DNA of 12,778 nucleotides from Chlamydiota bacterium (lineage in GTDB: Bacteria > Chlamydiota > Chlamydiia > Chlamydiales > JAJFMI01): the NCBI GenBank assembly GCA_021772235.1, contig JAJFMI010000140.1, forward strand, positions 1-12,778. The letters run 5' to 3'. This document shows positions 1-6,486 of the stretch, one piece after another. The position numbers and the translations under genes are program-made. Every line of letters begins with the position of its first letter. Positions within the stretch are counted from its first letter, which is position 1. Below the pieces are notes generated by a model that saw nothing but the letters and a program-made list of their open reading frames with translations, did not search any database and was not told the origin of the DNA.

Positions 1-737
1 GCAGAAAGATAAGGAGTTAAAACAGGGAGAGTGATGATAAAACGGCGCAATTTGCGGAATTTTGCATAACGATAAATCGCATCTTTATAACGCATAACCT
101 CAGGGCCGCCGATCTCAAAGTTTTTATGCAAGCACTTCTCATTTCCAAGCACTTGAAGCAAATAATCAATCACATCGTGAATGGCAATCGGTTGACAAGA
201 TTGGCAAATCCAACTGGGTGTAACCATCACAGGAAGCTTTTCCGTTAAATCGCGAATGATTTCAAAAGAAGCGCTACCAGAACCAATAATAATACCAGAA
301 CGTAGAGCTGTGAGGGCCACCTTGCTTTTTTCTAAAATCTCCTCCACTTTTTTTCTTGAAGAGAGATGGGCTGAGAGTTTTTTGTCGTGAGCAATGCCAC
401 CCAAATAGATAATCTGCTTAGCATCAGTCTTTTCAATAGCTGTAACAAAGTTTTTTGCAGAGAATTGATCAATCTCATGGAAGTTTTTTTTTCCCGCCGC
501 CATTGAATGCACAAGATAGTAGGCAGCATCAAGATCCTTAGGGAAAACAAAAGAGTCTAGACGAGTCAAGTCCCCCTTGATGACAGTCACTTTTTTTGCC
601 AGTTCTTCAGAGAGCTGCAGGCGTTCAGGAGAGCGAGCTAAACAAATCACATCGTGGCCTTCTTCAAGCAGTTTTGGGAGCAATCTCTTTCCGATGTAAC
701 CTGTTGAACCTGTAATCAATACCCTCATCGACATCAT
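1..737 (-). CDS. YbjT-like NAD(P)-binding SDR oxidoreductase, 5' part (runs off left edge)
   Basis: This is the first 245 codons of an atypical short-chain dehydrogenase/NmrA-type protein; the 3' end lies outside the window. The N-terminus has the Rossmann dinucleotide-binding motif GSTGYIG (G10, G13, G16), followed by YYLVHSM, YLGGIA and a region with LRSGIIIGSGSASFE. These segments closely match what I recall of E. coli YbjT (YFLVHSM, LRAGIIVGAGSAAFE, then AAGPEV versus GGPEV here). Members of that family carry a C-terminal DUF2867-type domain, which would be beyond the edge. It probably binds NAD(P)(H); the substrate is unknown. Three in-frame ATGs lie at 737, 734 and 728, with no strong Shine-Dalgarno. 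The truncated paralogue at 1721-1879 begins at the codon equivalent to 728, so 728 is the conserved start. The gene is divergent from the winged-helix/nucleotidyltransferase module. Confidence 0.85.
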   Translation of the reverse strand, partial: MMSMRVLITGSTGYIGKRLLPKLLEEGHDVICLARSPERLQLSEELAKKVTVIKGDLTRLDSFVFPKDLDAAYYLVHSMAAGKKNFHEIDQFSAKNFVTAIEKTDAKQIIYLGGIAHDKKLSAHLSSRKKVEEILEKSKVALTALRSGIIIGSGSASFEIIRDLTEKLPVMVTPSWICQSCQPIAIHDVIDYLLQVLGNEKCLHKNFEIGGPEVMRYKDAIYRYAKFRKLRRFIITLPVLTPYLS

Positions 738-779
738 CTTAATCTTATTTTTTCATTGTAGCAATAAAAAAATCCATCC

Positions 780-826
780 TTGACAAACACCAATAATATT
801 GGTTATAAAGCTAATAAAGTTGGTTG
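780..826 (+). promoter_or_regulatory. Promoter with embedded palindromic operator for the wHTH/nucleotidyltransferase module
   Basis: A consensus -35 TTGACA (780-785) is followed after 17 bp by TTATAA (803-808), or after 18 bp by TATAAA. The spacer and first -10 base hold a perfect odd palindrome ACCAATA-A-TATTGGT (789-803). A second, degenerate half-copy (TAATAAAGTTGGTT, 812-825; 11 of 14 bases match CAATAATATTGGTT at 791-804) lies around the expected transcription start. This layout is typical of an autorepressed toxin-antitoxin-like operon, with the winged-helix protein as the likely repressor. The sequence elements are seen directly; the role is inferred. Confidence 0.65.
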
Positions 827-829
827 ATT

Positions 830-1177
830 ATGCTCGAAGCTATTTTTGGTAAACCCATTTATGAGAAAATACTTTTCTATCTTATTGCTAATGAGAAGGG
901 GTATCCTACACAGATAAAAGAAGTGTTTAGCCTTCATCTGTATAGCGTTCAGAAGGCTCTTGATCGTCTTGAGAATGGTGGAATTCTCGTGCATCAAAAA
1001 GTCGGAAAGACACTTTTATATCAATTCAACCCCCGCTATTTTTTTCTTAAAGAGCTTAAGCAGTTACTAAAAAAAGCTTATTCCACATTACCTGAAGAGC
1101 AAATAAGAAAATATTATTGTCCAATAAAACGTACTCGTCCAAGAAGACGAGAAAAACCCCCAATGCGTGATGAGTAA
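830..1177 (+). CDS. Winged-helix DNA-binding protein (ArsR-like), partner of the nucleotidyltransferase
   Basis: This is a 115-aa protein with a winged-helix fold. Residues 8-20 (PIYEKILFYLIAN) form helix 1, 26-48 (PTQIKEVFSLHLYSVQKAL) form the helix-turn-helix, and 52-67 (ILVHQKVGKTLLYQF) form the wing. The tail is strongly basic (KRTRPRRREKP, 100-110). It reads like an ArsR/MarR-type regulator without visible metal-binding cysteines. I chose the ATG at 830; a TTG six bases upstream is in frame but falls in the second operator half-site. No clear Shine-Dalgarno is visible. The gene overlaps the downstream nucleotidyltransferase by 8 bp and so is translationally coupled to it. The likely role is autorepressor and possibly antitoxin of the pair. 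Confidence 0.7.
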   Translation: MLEAIFGKPIYEKILFYLIANEKGYPTQIKEVFSLHLYSVQKALDRLENGGILVHQKVGKTLLYQFNPRYFFLKELKQLLKKAYSTLPEEQIRKYYCPIKRTRPRRREKPPMRDE

Positions 1178-1724
1178 AATTGATCTCTCAAATATTTCTC
1201 TTAAAGATTTTGCAGGGTACATCTCTTCTGAGTTGAAGAGACAAAAAATTAATGTAGTACTTGTTGGTGGTGCTTGTGTTACAATTTATTCTAAAGAACG
1301 TTATCTTTCATATGATTTAGACTTTGCCACTTATGAAGATATTGCATCTTTAGGAAAAGCACTTAAATGCTTGGGATTTACGAATCGGGGTAAATATTTC
1401 AAGCATGAGGAGTGCAAATGGGTCATAGAATTTGTTCCCACACCGATTGCTGTTGGTGATGAACTTTTAGATTCCTTTGTTGAATATGATACAACATTGG
1501 GTAAAGTACAGCTACTTAGACCGGAAGACTGTGTGAAGGATCGTCTAGCTAGCTACTTTCATTGGGATGATCAAGAATCACTAACTCAAGCAGTTCAAGT
1601 ATGTTTAGAAACATCGGTTGATCTTAAAGAAATCAAAGCTTGGGCTAAGCGAGAAAAAAACCTCACAAAGTATAAACGCTTTTTATTTCTATTAGAAAAA
1701 GAAAATATCACAAAAACTATTTAA
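1170..1724 (+). CDS. Small nucleotidyltransferase (DUF6036/AbiEii-like), possible toxin
   Basis: This 184-aa protein has the hallmark of a minimal DNA polymerase beta-type nucleotidyltransferase: LVGG (31-34, with GG at 33-34), then YDLDF giving the metal-binding pair D49 and D51, and a candidate third acidic residue E87 in WVIEFVP. LRPEDCVKDRLA (116-127) matches the conserved motif downstream in related families. Such enzymes transfer a nucleoside monophosphate to RNA or protein, and several act as toxins of two-gene modules. The target here cannot be read from the sequence. The ATG at 1170 is preferred to the GTG at 1167; both overlap the upstream stop. The gene ends inside the reading frame of the SDR remnant on the opposite strand. 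Fold assignment is fairly secure; the toxin role is inference. Confidence 0.72.
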   Translation: MSKIDLSNISLKDFAGYISSELKRQKINVVLVGGACVTIYSKERYLSYDLDFATYEDIASLGKALKCLGFTNRGKYFKHEECKWVIEFVPTPIAVGDELLDSFVEYDTTLGKVQLLRPEDCVKDRLASYFHWDDQESLTQAVQVCLETSVDLKEIKAWAKREKNLTKYKRFLFLLEKENITKTI

Positions 1725-1879
1725 ATTGACCCCATTGGTCTATTTTTTTCCAGTTCATCAGAGAGCTGCAGGCGTTCAGGCGAGTGTGTTAAACAGATCA
1801 CTTCGTGGCCCTCTTCAAGCAATTTTGGTAGCAATCGTTTTCCGATATAACCTGTTGAACCTGTGATCAATACTTTCAT
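1721..1879 (-). pseudogene. Truncated 5' copy of the YbjT-like SDR gene (52-codon remnant)
   Basis: Read on the minus strand, this starts MKVLITGSTGYIGKRLLP and follows the SDR gene at 1-737 for about 44 codons. There are roughly 17 nucleotide differences in 132 (about 87% identity) and no frameshift. At residue identity it keeps 39 of the first 46 positions. It then diverges (ending NRPMGSI) and stops at 1721, just inside the 3' end of the nucleotidyltransferase. The remaining ~85% of the gene is missing. Similarity stops at the start codon; the upstream sequences are unrelated. It has a start codon but no room for substrate-binding parts, so it is almost certainly non-functional as an enzyme. 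Confidence 0.88.
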
Positions 1880-2071
1880 ATAGTTACATAATTACCTATC
1901 TGGAATATATTTTCAATAAATTACTTAATTAATAACTTAAATTATGATTTAATAATAGTATAACTAGTTATTCCCAGTTTATCTTATGAAGTGAGGGGTT
2001 TTCGATGAAATTAAATAGATCGCGAAAAGGATCCCTTTCAGAGGGGGTAACATATCTATTCGGAGGATTTT
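1880..2071. other. AT-rich intergenic region upstream of the 203-aa gene
   Basis: The 192 bases are strongly A/T-rich up to about 1970. They include a perfect 12-bp palindrome ATAACTAGTTAT (1960-1971) and a Shine-Dalgarno GGAGG (2062-2066) five bases before the ATG at 2072. I find no convincing -35/-10 pair. A second Shine-Dalgarno-like GAGGGG (1993-1998) precedes an ATG at 2005 (see findings). The region must hold the promoter of the downstream gene and the former promoter of the SDR remnant on the other strand, but I cannot place them. Confidence 0.4.
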
Positions 2072-2683
2072 ATGTCAGATGTAACACCAACAGGCCCATC
2101 AAACCCAACATCCAATATTGGAGATCATGGGAGTAGTCAACCAGGCGAGGTCAACCTTTCTAAGGTAATGGGGCAGTTTGCCGCTCAATTTTCATCAGGA
2201 TTAATGGATTCTGATGGCACGCCAGATAAAATCGCAATCGGAGCAGAGGTCGGTTTTATTGTTGGGCTTTCAGCTCAAGTGGGAGGAGCAATGGATGAGG
2301 TCTGCCAAAATCAATTCATTCCAGATGTAAAAGCTTTGAGTTCTGATCCTTCGGAAGAGAACTTTGACAAAGTAAAAGGGGATTTAGCGAAAATGGCTGT
2401 TGTTGCCCCGACAATCTCAACTTCTGATCTCACAGGTTTTTTGGTCTCTTCTTTGGGTAAGGCGAGCGATGAGATTAAGGATGGTAATTATGACGCTGCA
2501 TGGGGGATAATCGATGCTGTAACGGTTACGATTACCTCATCAGGAGTCTATTCAGATCAAACAATGAAGATTGCTACAAGCTTGAATAATTCAGCATTGA
2601 GTTTGGCTTGGGGAGATGGAAAAACAGAACCTGGAAAAGCCCAAGCACAAATCGAAATATTGATTGATTCGCTTGAGAAGTAG
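2072..2683 (+). CDS. Unrecognised 203-aa acidic protein
   Basis: I do not recognise this family. The protein has a disordered, Ser/Thr/Pro/Gly-rich N-terminus (residues 1-27: TPTGPSNPTSN...SSQPGE), then a Gly/Ala-rich hydrophobic stretch with repeated VG/GG steps (55-73), and a mostly helical, acidic remainder. It has one cysteine (C78). It has no cleavable signal peptide and no clear transmembrane helix. The start is secure: GGAGG lies five bases upstream of the ATG. It faces the 619-aa gene and the two stop codons are separated by only 2 bp. A polar low-complexity N-terminus without a Sec signal is common in type III secreted proteins, so secretion is possible but unproven. Confidence 0.7.
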   Translation: MSDVTPTGPSNPTSNIGDHGSSQPGEVNLSKVMGQFAAQFSSGLMDSDGTPDKIAIGAEVGFIVGLSAQVGGAMDEVCQNQFIPDVKALSSDPSEENFDKVKGDLAKMAVVAPTISTSDLTGFLVSSLGKASDEIKDGNYDAAWGIIDAVTVTITSSGVYSDQTMKIATSLNNSALSLAWGDGKTEPGKAQAQIEILIDSLEK

Positions 2684-2685
2684 AT

Positions 2686-4545
2686 TCACTCATGCTGATA
2701 AGTGATCTTCACGGCGACTTCGGAGCTTGAATCATTTGTGCGGAAAGTGCGGGTTGCCTTTTCGGCCCAACCATCTTTTGAGCGCAGTGATAGAGCTCCT
2801 TTTTCCTTTGGATTCGCCCCGCCGTCTGTCTGGATTTTATGAGCGCCTATTGATTTAAAGTTTTTATGTCCATCACGTGGGAACTCTCTTTGCATCTCTT
2901 CATCAGAAAGATAAGTTTCGGAAGAGTGGGGAGCAAAAGTAGTTTGTATTCGTGAAGCTCCTTTCTGCACCCATCCATTAAATTTACTCGTATCCGAGGG
3001 AGGTCTAGGACAAAACAGCGAGTTGAGATGCTCAATGATAAAAGGTCTTTTTTCATCATGATCGTGATTAAGTTCGCTTATGGCGCCTTGCTCATTTACA
3101 TGAAAGGATCCCTGAATAGGTTTTAATGGAGAGCTCCTTTTTTCCGCTGTAAAAGAGATTGACGCTGAAGTTTTGTCATCTGCAACATTTTTAATATGAA
3201 AAGTGAGTGACCATTTTTCACTTTTTTGGGATTGTTTTTTGACAATTTTTCTAGAAAATACACGATCAATTAGGAGATTGTATTTATGTGTAATGTTCTT
3301 TTGAAAAGAGAGGTACATACTTTTTGCGGGAAGAAAAGGCTGCTTGATTTGATCGATAATTATCTGAAATCTAGTTTTCGGAAAATTCAGATGAGAAGAT
3401 TCTACCCACCCATCATTATCAATTTGAACTCTTGTGTTTCCGCCCTTAATAGATGTGAATCCAGGAGAGAAATTACTTCCAACACGTGAAGAAGTATTCT
3501 TTTCTACGATACATTTAATTTCGTGCTTTCCTTCAAAAGTTCCTTGTTTTGTGAGGGAGTAGTGTCCTGTTTGGTCATCAGGTAGAGATTTGGAATCCCA
3601 GCCCCTTTCAGCATCTTGCATTGAAGAGGGTCTAGAAAAGAAAATTCGCGATAGAATTGTTTTTCTCGATTCAGAGAGGTTCCCTTGTGTCTCTTGAATA
3701 TTCCCAAACTGATCCACACGAATTTCTCCCACCTCTTTTGATTCAGAAGGACTTCCGATTGCATACCGAATTTTTGCAATATTGTCTTGATCAACAGATT
3801 CGACTTTTAAGCTAAAGTAGCTCGTTTCTCTTTTCTCGTGATTGAGACAGCTAGTTGAAAAGCACGCTACTGCTTGGTAGTGTTTTTCTTCCCCTTCAAC
3901 AAAATTCATGGCAAGAGGGTTTTCACTTCCAGAAACAGGAGAGGGATTCATGATCGGCTTTGCACACTTTTTGTTTTTTGCGCGTGGCATTGTTTGATAA
4001 GCTTGATAACCCCGTATTCCGCCCATTGCAGTTTTGGCAATAGCTTCTGGGATTCGAGCGTTTTCCCAATCAGCATGAGCAGAATAGAATTGTCGCGCAG
4101 CTACCGTTACAAGAGAGGCTACTTTTATATGCTTAGATTTTGTAACAAGTAGCGAAAGATAGAGAGCGTTTTCAACCGTCTTGAAGAGCTCACTAAAAGA
4201 TTTTTTATACTCGTGGTTAGCTAACTCGGAGAGTGTATTGACCGAACTGGTAGCGAGATCCAAGGCGGCAAATGCATAAATACCAGCAGTGAAATTGGTC
4301 AATGTAGAAGCGATCGAGGAAAGAGCTCTGGCTAATTCAAATAATGATTTTACGTTATCTTGAAGGCTTCCTTCGTTTTCAATTAAATTATTTACTTCAT
4401 CGGTGAGGTCAGAGCAGTCAGAGCAAAGAGAGAGTGATTTTCCAACAGAAGGGGATAGAAGGGGCGCGAATGGGAGTGCAATAGAAGCGCTTCTTACTAA
4501 CGGTTCTTTATATAAATTAATTGAATCAATTGCTTTGGTAAACAT
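2686..4545 (-). CDS. Unrecognised 619-aa protein with three ~100-residue repeats
   Basis: I do not recognise this family. Residues 1-190 are helical and contain hydrophobic stretches (about 20-31, 82-100, 125-150) of the kind seen in chlamydial inclusion- or membrane-associated proteins. About 190-215 is a Pro/Ser-rich linker. From about 242 to the end the protein is beta-rich and repetitive. IRVDQFGNIQE (275-285), VQIDNDGWVES (373-383) and FHVNEQGAISE (481-491) start equivalent segments that each continue into a helix and a Pro-containing turn (FFSRPSS, 302-308; FLPAKS, 404-409; FCPRPPS, 511-517), about 100 residues apart. A Gly-Trp motif recurs at 315-316, 524-525 and 592-593 (GWVQKGASRIQT versus GWAEKATRTFRT). 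Start support: AGGTG lies 8 bases upstream of the ATG. It is a plausible surface or host-interaction protein, which is inference only. Confidence 0.72.
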   Translation of the reverse strand: MFTKAIDSINLYKEPLVRSASIALPFAPLLSPSVGKSLSLCSDCSDLTDEVNNLIENEGSLQDNVKSLFELARALSSIASTLTNFTAGIYAFAALDLATSSVNTLSELANHEYKKSFSELFKTVENALYLSLLVTKSKHIKVASLVTVAARQFYSAHADWENARIPEAIAKTAMGGIRGYQAYQTMPRAKNKKCAKPIMNPSPVSGSENPLAMNFVEGEEKHYQAVACFSTSCLNHEKRETSYFSLKVESVDQDNIAKIRYAIGSPSESKEVGEIRVDQFGNIQETQGNLSESRKTILSRIFFSRPSSMQDAERGWDSKSLPDDQTGHYSLTKQGTFEGKHEIKCIVEKNTSSRVGSNFSPGFTSIKGGNTRVQIDNDGWVESSHLNFPKTRFQIIIDQIKQPFLPAKSMYLSFQKNITHKYNLLIDRVFSRKIVKKQSQKSEKWSLTFHIKNVADDKTSASISFTAEKRSSPLKPIQGSFHVNEQGAISELNHDHDEKRPFIIEHLNSLFCPRPPSDTSKFNGWVQKGASRIQTTFAPHSSETYLSDEEMQREFPRDGHKNFKSIGAHKIQTDGGANPKEKGALSLRSKDGWAEKATRTFRTNDSSSEVAVKITYQHE

Positions 4546-4669
4546 TTTATATCACCTGTTATTTTATTAAAAATAATAACATTCTTGATAAAATAAGTAC
4601 ACAGAAAAAACCACAATTAAATTAAAAACTTTATTTAATTTAAAACATGGGATTAGTTATATAAACAGT

Positions 4670-5569
4670 ATGCATAAAGATCATATGGGCCTTGCTATTT
4701 TGTACTCGCTGCTTGCAGCGTTTTTCTATACCACTATGGGTGTACTTGTCAAAGTGAGCGAGCAAACTCTGCCTAATGAAGTCGTAGTTTTCTATCGCCA
4801 GCTCTTTTCTCTCCTCCTTTTTACGCCTGTCTTTTTCATCAAGATGAACATGGGAAGAAAGAAATCTTATCATACGAGACGTTTTCCTCTTTATCTTGTA
4901 CGGGCGTTCTCTAGTCTTGCTGCCACTTACTGCCTTTTTTATGCGATTGCCAAGTTACCGCTTGTTGACGCCATTTTGCTCAGCTATACACGTCCGCTCT
5001 TTTTGCCTATTGTGGCTTATTTGTGGCGGGGGAAACGCTGGTCTAAAAATGTCTGGTTCGGGCTCATCATCGGATTTTTAGGCGTCTTGCTCATCTTAAA
5101 ACCAACAGAACGCGTCTTTGATACAGCTACTCTTGTGGGGCTTGCTGCCGGTCTTTTTGGAGCGATTGCATTTATCTCAATACGACGTATGACAAAAACT
5201 GAGTCTTCTGAAAAAATCCTCTTTTATTACCTGCTTCTTTCTCTACCGATTACTGCATTGCCAGTTGTCGGTGTTTGGCAAAAACTCAATATGCAGCAAG
5301 TTTGGATGATGCTTGGAATTGGTTTTGTTGCCACGTTCTATCAATTGATGATGACAAAAGCCTATCAGAGAGCAAAAGCGTATAAAGTTGCTTCACTTCT
5401 CTATTCGACGGTGATTTTTGCTGCCATATTCGACTGGTGGATGGGCAAGCAATTTCTCGATTATGTCTCTGTAATTGGAATTATTTTGATTCTCATTGGC
5501 TCAGTTTTTTCTCTAATAAAAATGTCTAAAGAGAAAAAGTCTTCCGCAGAATTTTTAGATAAAAATTAA
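4670..5569 (+). CDS. EamA/DMT-superfamily permease (10 TM)
   Basis: This 299-aa integral inner-membrane protein belongs to the drug/metabolite transporter superfamily. It contains two EamA domains (about 8-143 and 155-284) with ten predicted helices near 8-28, 37-57, 73-93, 98-118, 127-144, 153-171, 183-201, 209-226, 239-258 and 265-284. The family signature between helices 3 and 4 is visible (YCLFYAIAKLPLVDAILLSY), as is the closing segment of the first domain (GFLGVLLILKP). Length is typical. Intracellular bacteria use DMT members to import host metabolites such as S-adenosylmethionine; the substrate here cannot be told. No strong Shine-Dalgarno precedes the ATG at 4670, and an in-frame ATG at 4685 is an alternative. 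It is divergent from the 619-aa gene. Confidence 0.85.
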   Translation: MHKDHMGLAILYSLLAAFFYTTMGVLVKVSEQTLPNEVVVFYRQLFSLLLFTPVFFIKMNMGRKKSYHTRRFPLYLVRAFSSLAATYCLFYAIAKLPLVDAILLSYTRPLFLPIVAYLWRGKRWSKNVWFGLIIGFLGVLLILKPTERVFDTATLVGLAAGLFGAIAFISIRRMTKTESSEKILFYYLLLSLPITALPVVGVWQKLNMQQVWMMLGIGFVATFYQLMMTKAYQRAKAYKVASLLYSTVIFAAIFDWWMGKQFLDYVSVIGIILILIGSVFSLIKMSKEKKSSAEFLDKN

Positions 5570-5633
5570 TCTTGTTTGGAAAAAAACCACGTTTGGTGTT
5601 ACAGTGTGCTGCAAAAAACAAGGAATTAACAAC

Positions 5634-6455
5634 ATGACAATAACTAACGAAACACACACTGCATCGAATGAGTGGGCTATTTACAGGGATTTGTTGAATG
5701 ACCCAGATTTTAACCCCAATTTTTTAGATAGTAGAGGTAAATCTCTTTTGCACTCTGCAGTAAGTTCTGGCATTTTAGAAAGAGTTACGATATTTGCTGG
5801 GCATAAAAGGGTTGATGTGAATATTAAAGATTCTTCAGGTAATACGCCTTTACATTGTGCAGTCAAGATGAATAAACGTAAAATTACATCTGCTCTTTTA
5901 GATAATCCTAATATCAAACCAAATTTATTAGATAAGGCAGGGAAAACGGCTTTTAAAACTGCAATGCTATACGAATACGATAAGTCACTTCGAGCGCTAG
6001 TTCCTCGTAGTGGAGTGGAAATGGATTTTACTTTCCATGACTTATGTCAAATGAAACCGAGTGTATTTTCGATTGTCGTGCAAAGAGCTAAGGATTTCGT
6101 TCAGCTGGATGAGGCGGGAAATACTTTTTTGCATCTATTGGTGCCAAAGAAAAACACTCTAGATAAAATGAGACACCTAGCTATATATGGTTTTGACCTG
6201 GATTCACAAAATGAAAAAGGGGAGACAGCTCTTCATTTAGCTTGTAAAAATGGTATTGAAGACGGAGTAGTCTCTTATGAGCCTTTACTTTCAGAGTTGC
6301 CATCCATCGGATGTAACCTAGAAAAGATCAAACTGCTCGTTAAGTACGAAGCCTCATTAGAAATCACAGATAAGGATGGTTTGACACCACTTGCAGTTGC
6401 AATCAAGTACAAAAACTTCGATGCTGCCAAGTTCCTTGAACGTGAAAGTTCTTAA
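5634..6455 (+). CDS. Ankyrin-repeat protein
   Basis: This 273-aa cytosolic-type protein is built almost wholly of ankyrin repeats, the helix-loop-helix units that mediate protein-protein contacts. Recognisable units lie at about 34-66 (GKSLLHSAV), 69-101 (GNTPLHCAV), 102-134 (degenerate, GKTAFKTAM), 161-193 (GNTFLHLLV), 196-246 (GETALHLAC, with an insertion of roughly 15-20 residues) and 249-273 (GLTPLAVAI). The gap at 135-160 probably holds a worn repeat. I chose the ATG at 5634 because AGGA (5621-5624) lies 9 bases upstream; a GTG at 5604 would add ten residues. There is no signal peptide. In host-associated bacteria such proteins are often secreted effectors, but nothing in the sequence proves export. 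It converges with the NADH dehydrogenase gene, 31 bp away. Confidence 0.88.
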   Translation: MTITNETHTASNEWAIYRDLLNDPDFNPNFLDSRGKSLLHSAVSSGILERVTIFAGHKRVDVNIKDSSGNTPLHCAVKMNKRKITSALLDNPNIKPNLLDKAGKTAFKTAMLYEYDKSLRALVPRSGVEMDFTFHDLCQMKPSVFSIVVQRAKDFVQLDEAGNTFLHLLVPKKNTLDKMRHLAIYGFDLDSQNEKGETALHLACKNGIEDGVVSYEPLLSELPSIGCNLEKIKLLVKYEASLEITDKDGLTPLAVAIKYKNFDAAKFLERESS

Positions 6456-6486
6456 ATGAGCGGAATACTTTCTAAAAAATAATTAG

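Noticed and set aside
1727..1739. Short palindrome GACC-CCATT-GGTC just after the nucleotidyltransferase stop, considered as a mobile-element end
   Set aside because: Only four-base arms, and no matching copy at the other side of the module or target-site duplication.
3874..4152. 92-codon plus-strand frame opposite the 619-aa gene
   Set aside because: It lies wholly inside the long minus-strand gene, has a composition like a reverse-frame translation and no Shine-Dalgarno.
4640..4873. 77-codon minus-strand frame opposite the start of the EamA gene
   Set aside because: It is antisense to a well-supported membrane protein; no domain, and a His/Lys-rich reading typical of a shadow frame.
5550..5567. 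Inverted repeat at the end of the EamA gene (AATTTTTA/TAAAAATT)
   Set aside because: All A/T with only a two-base loop and no following T-run; too weak to call a terminator.
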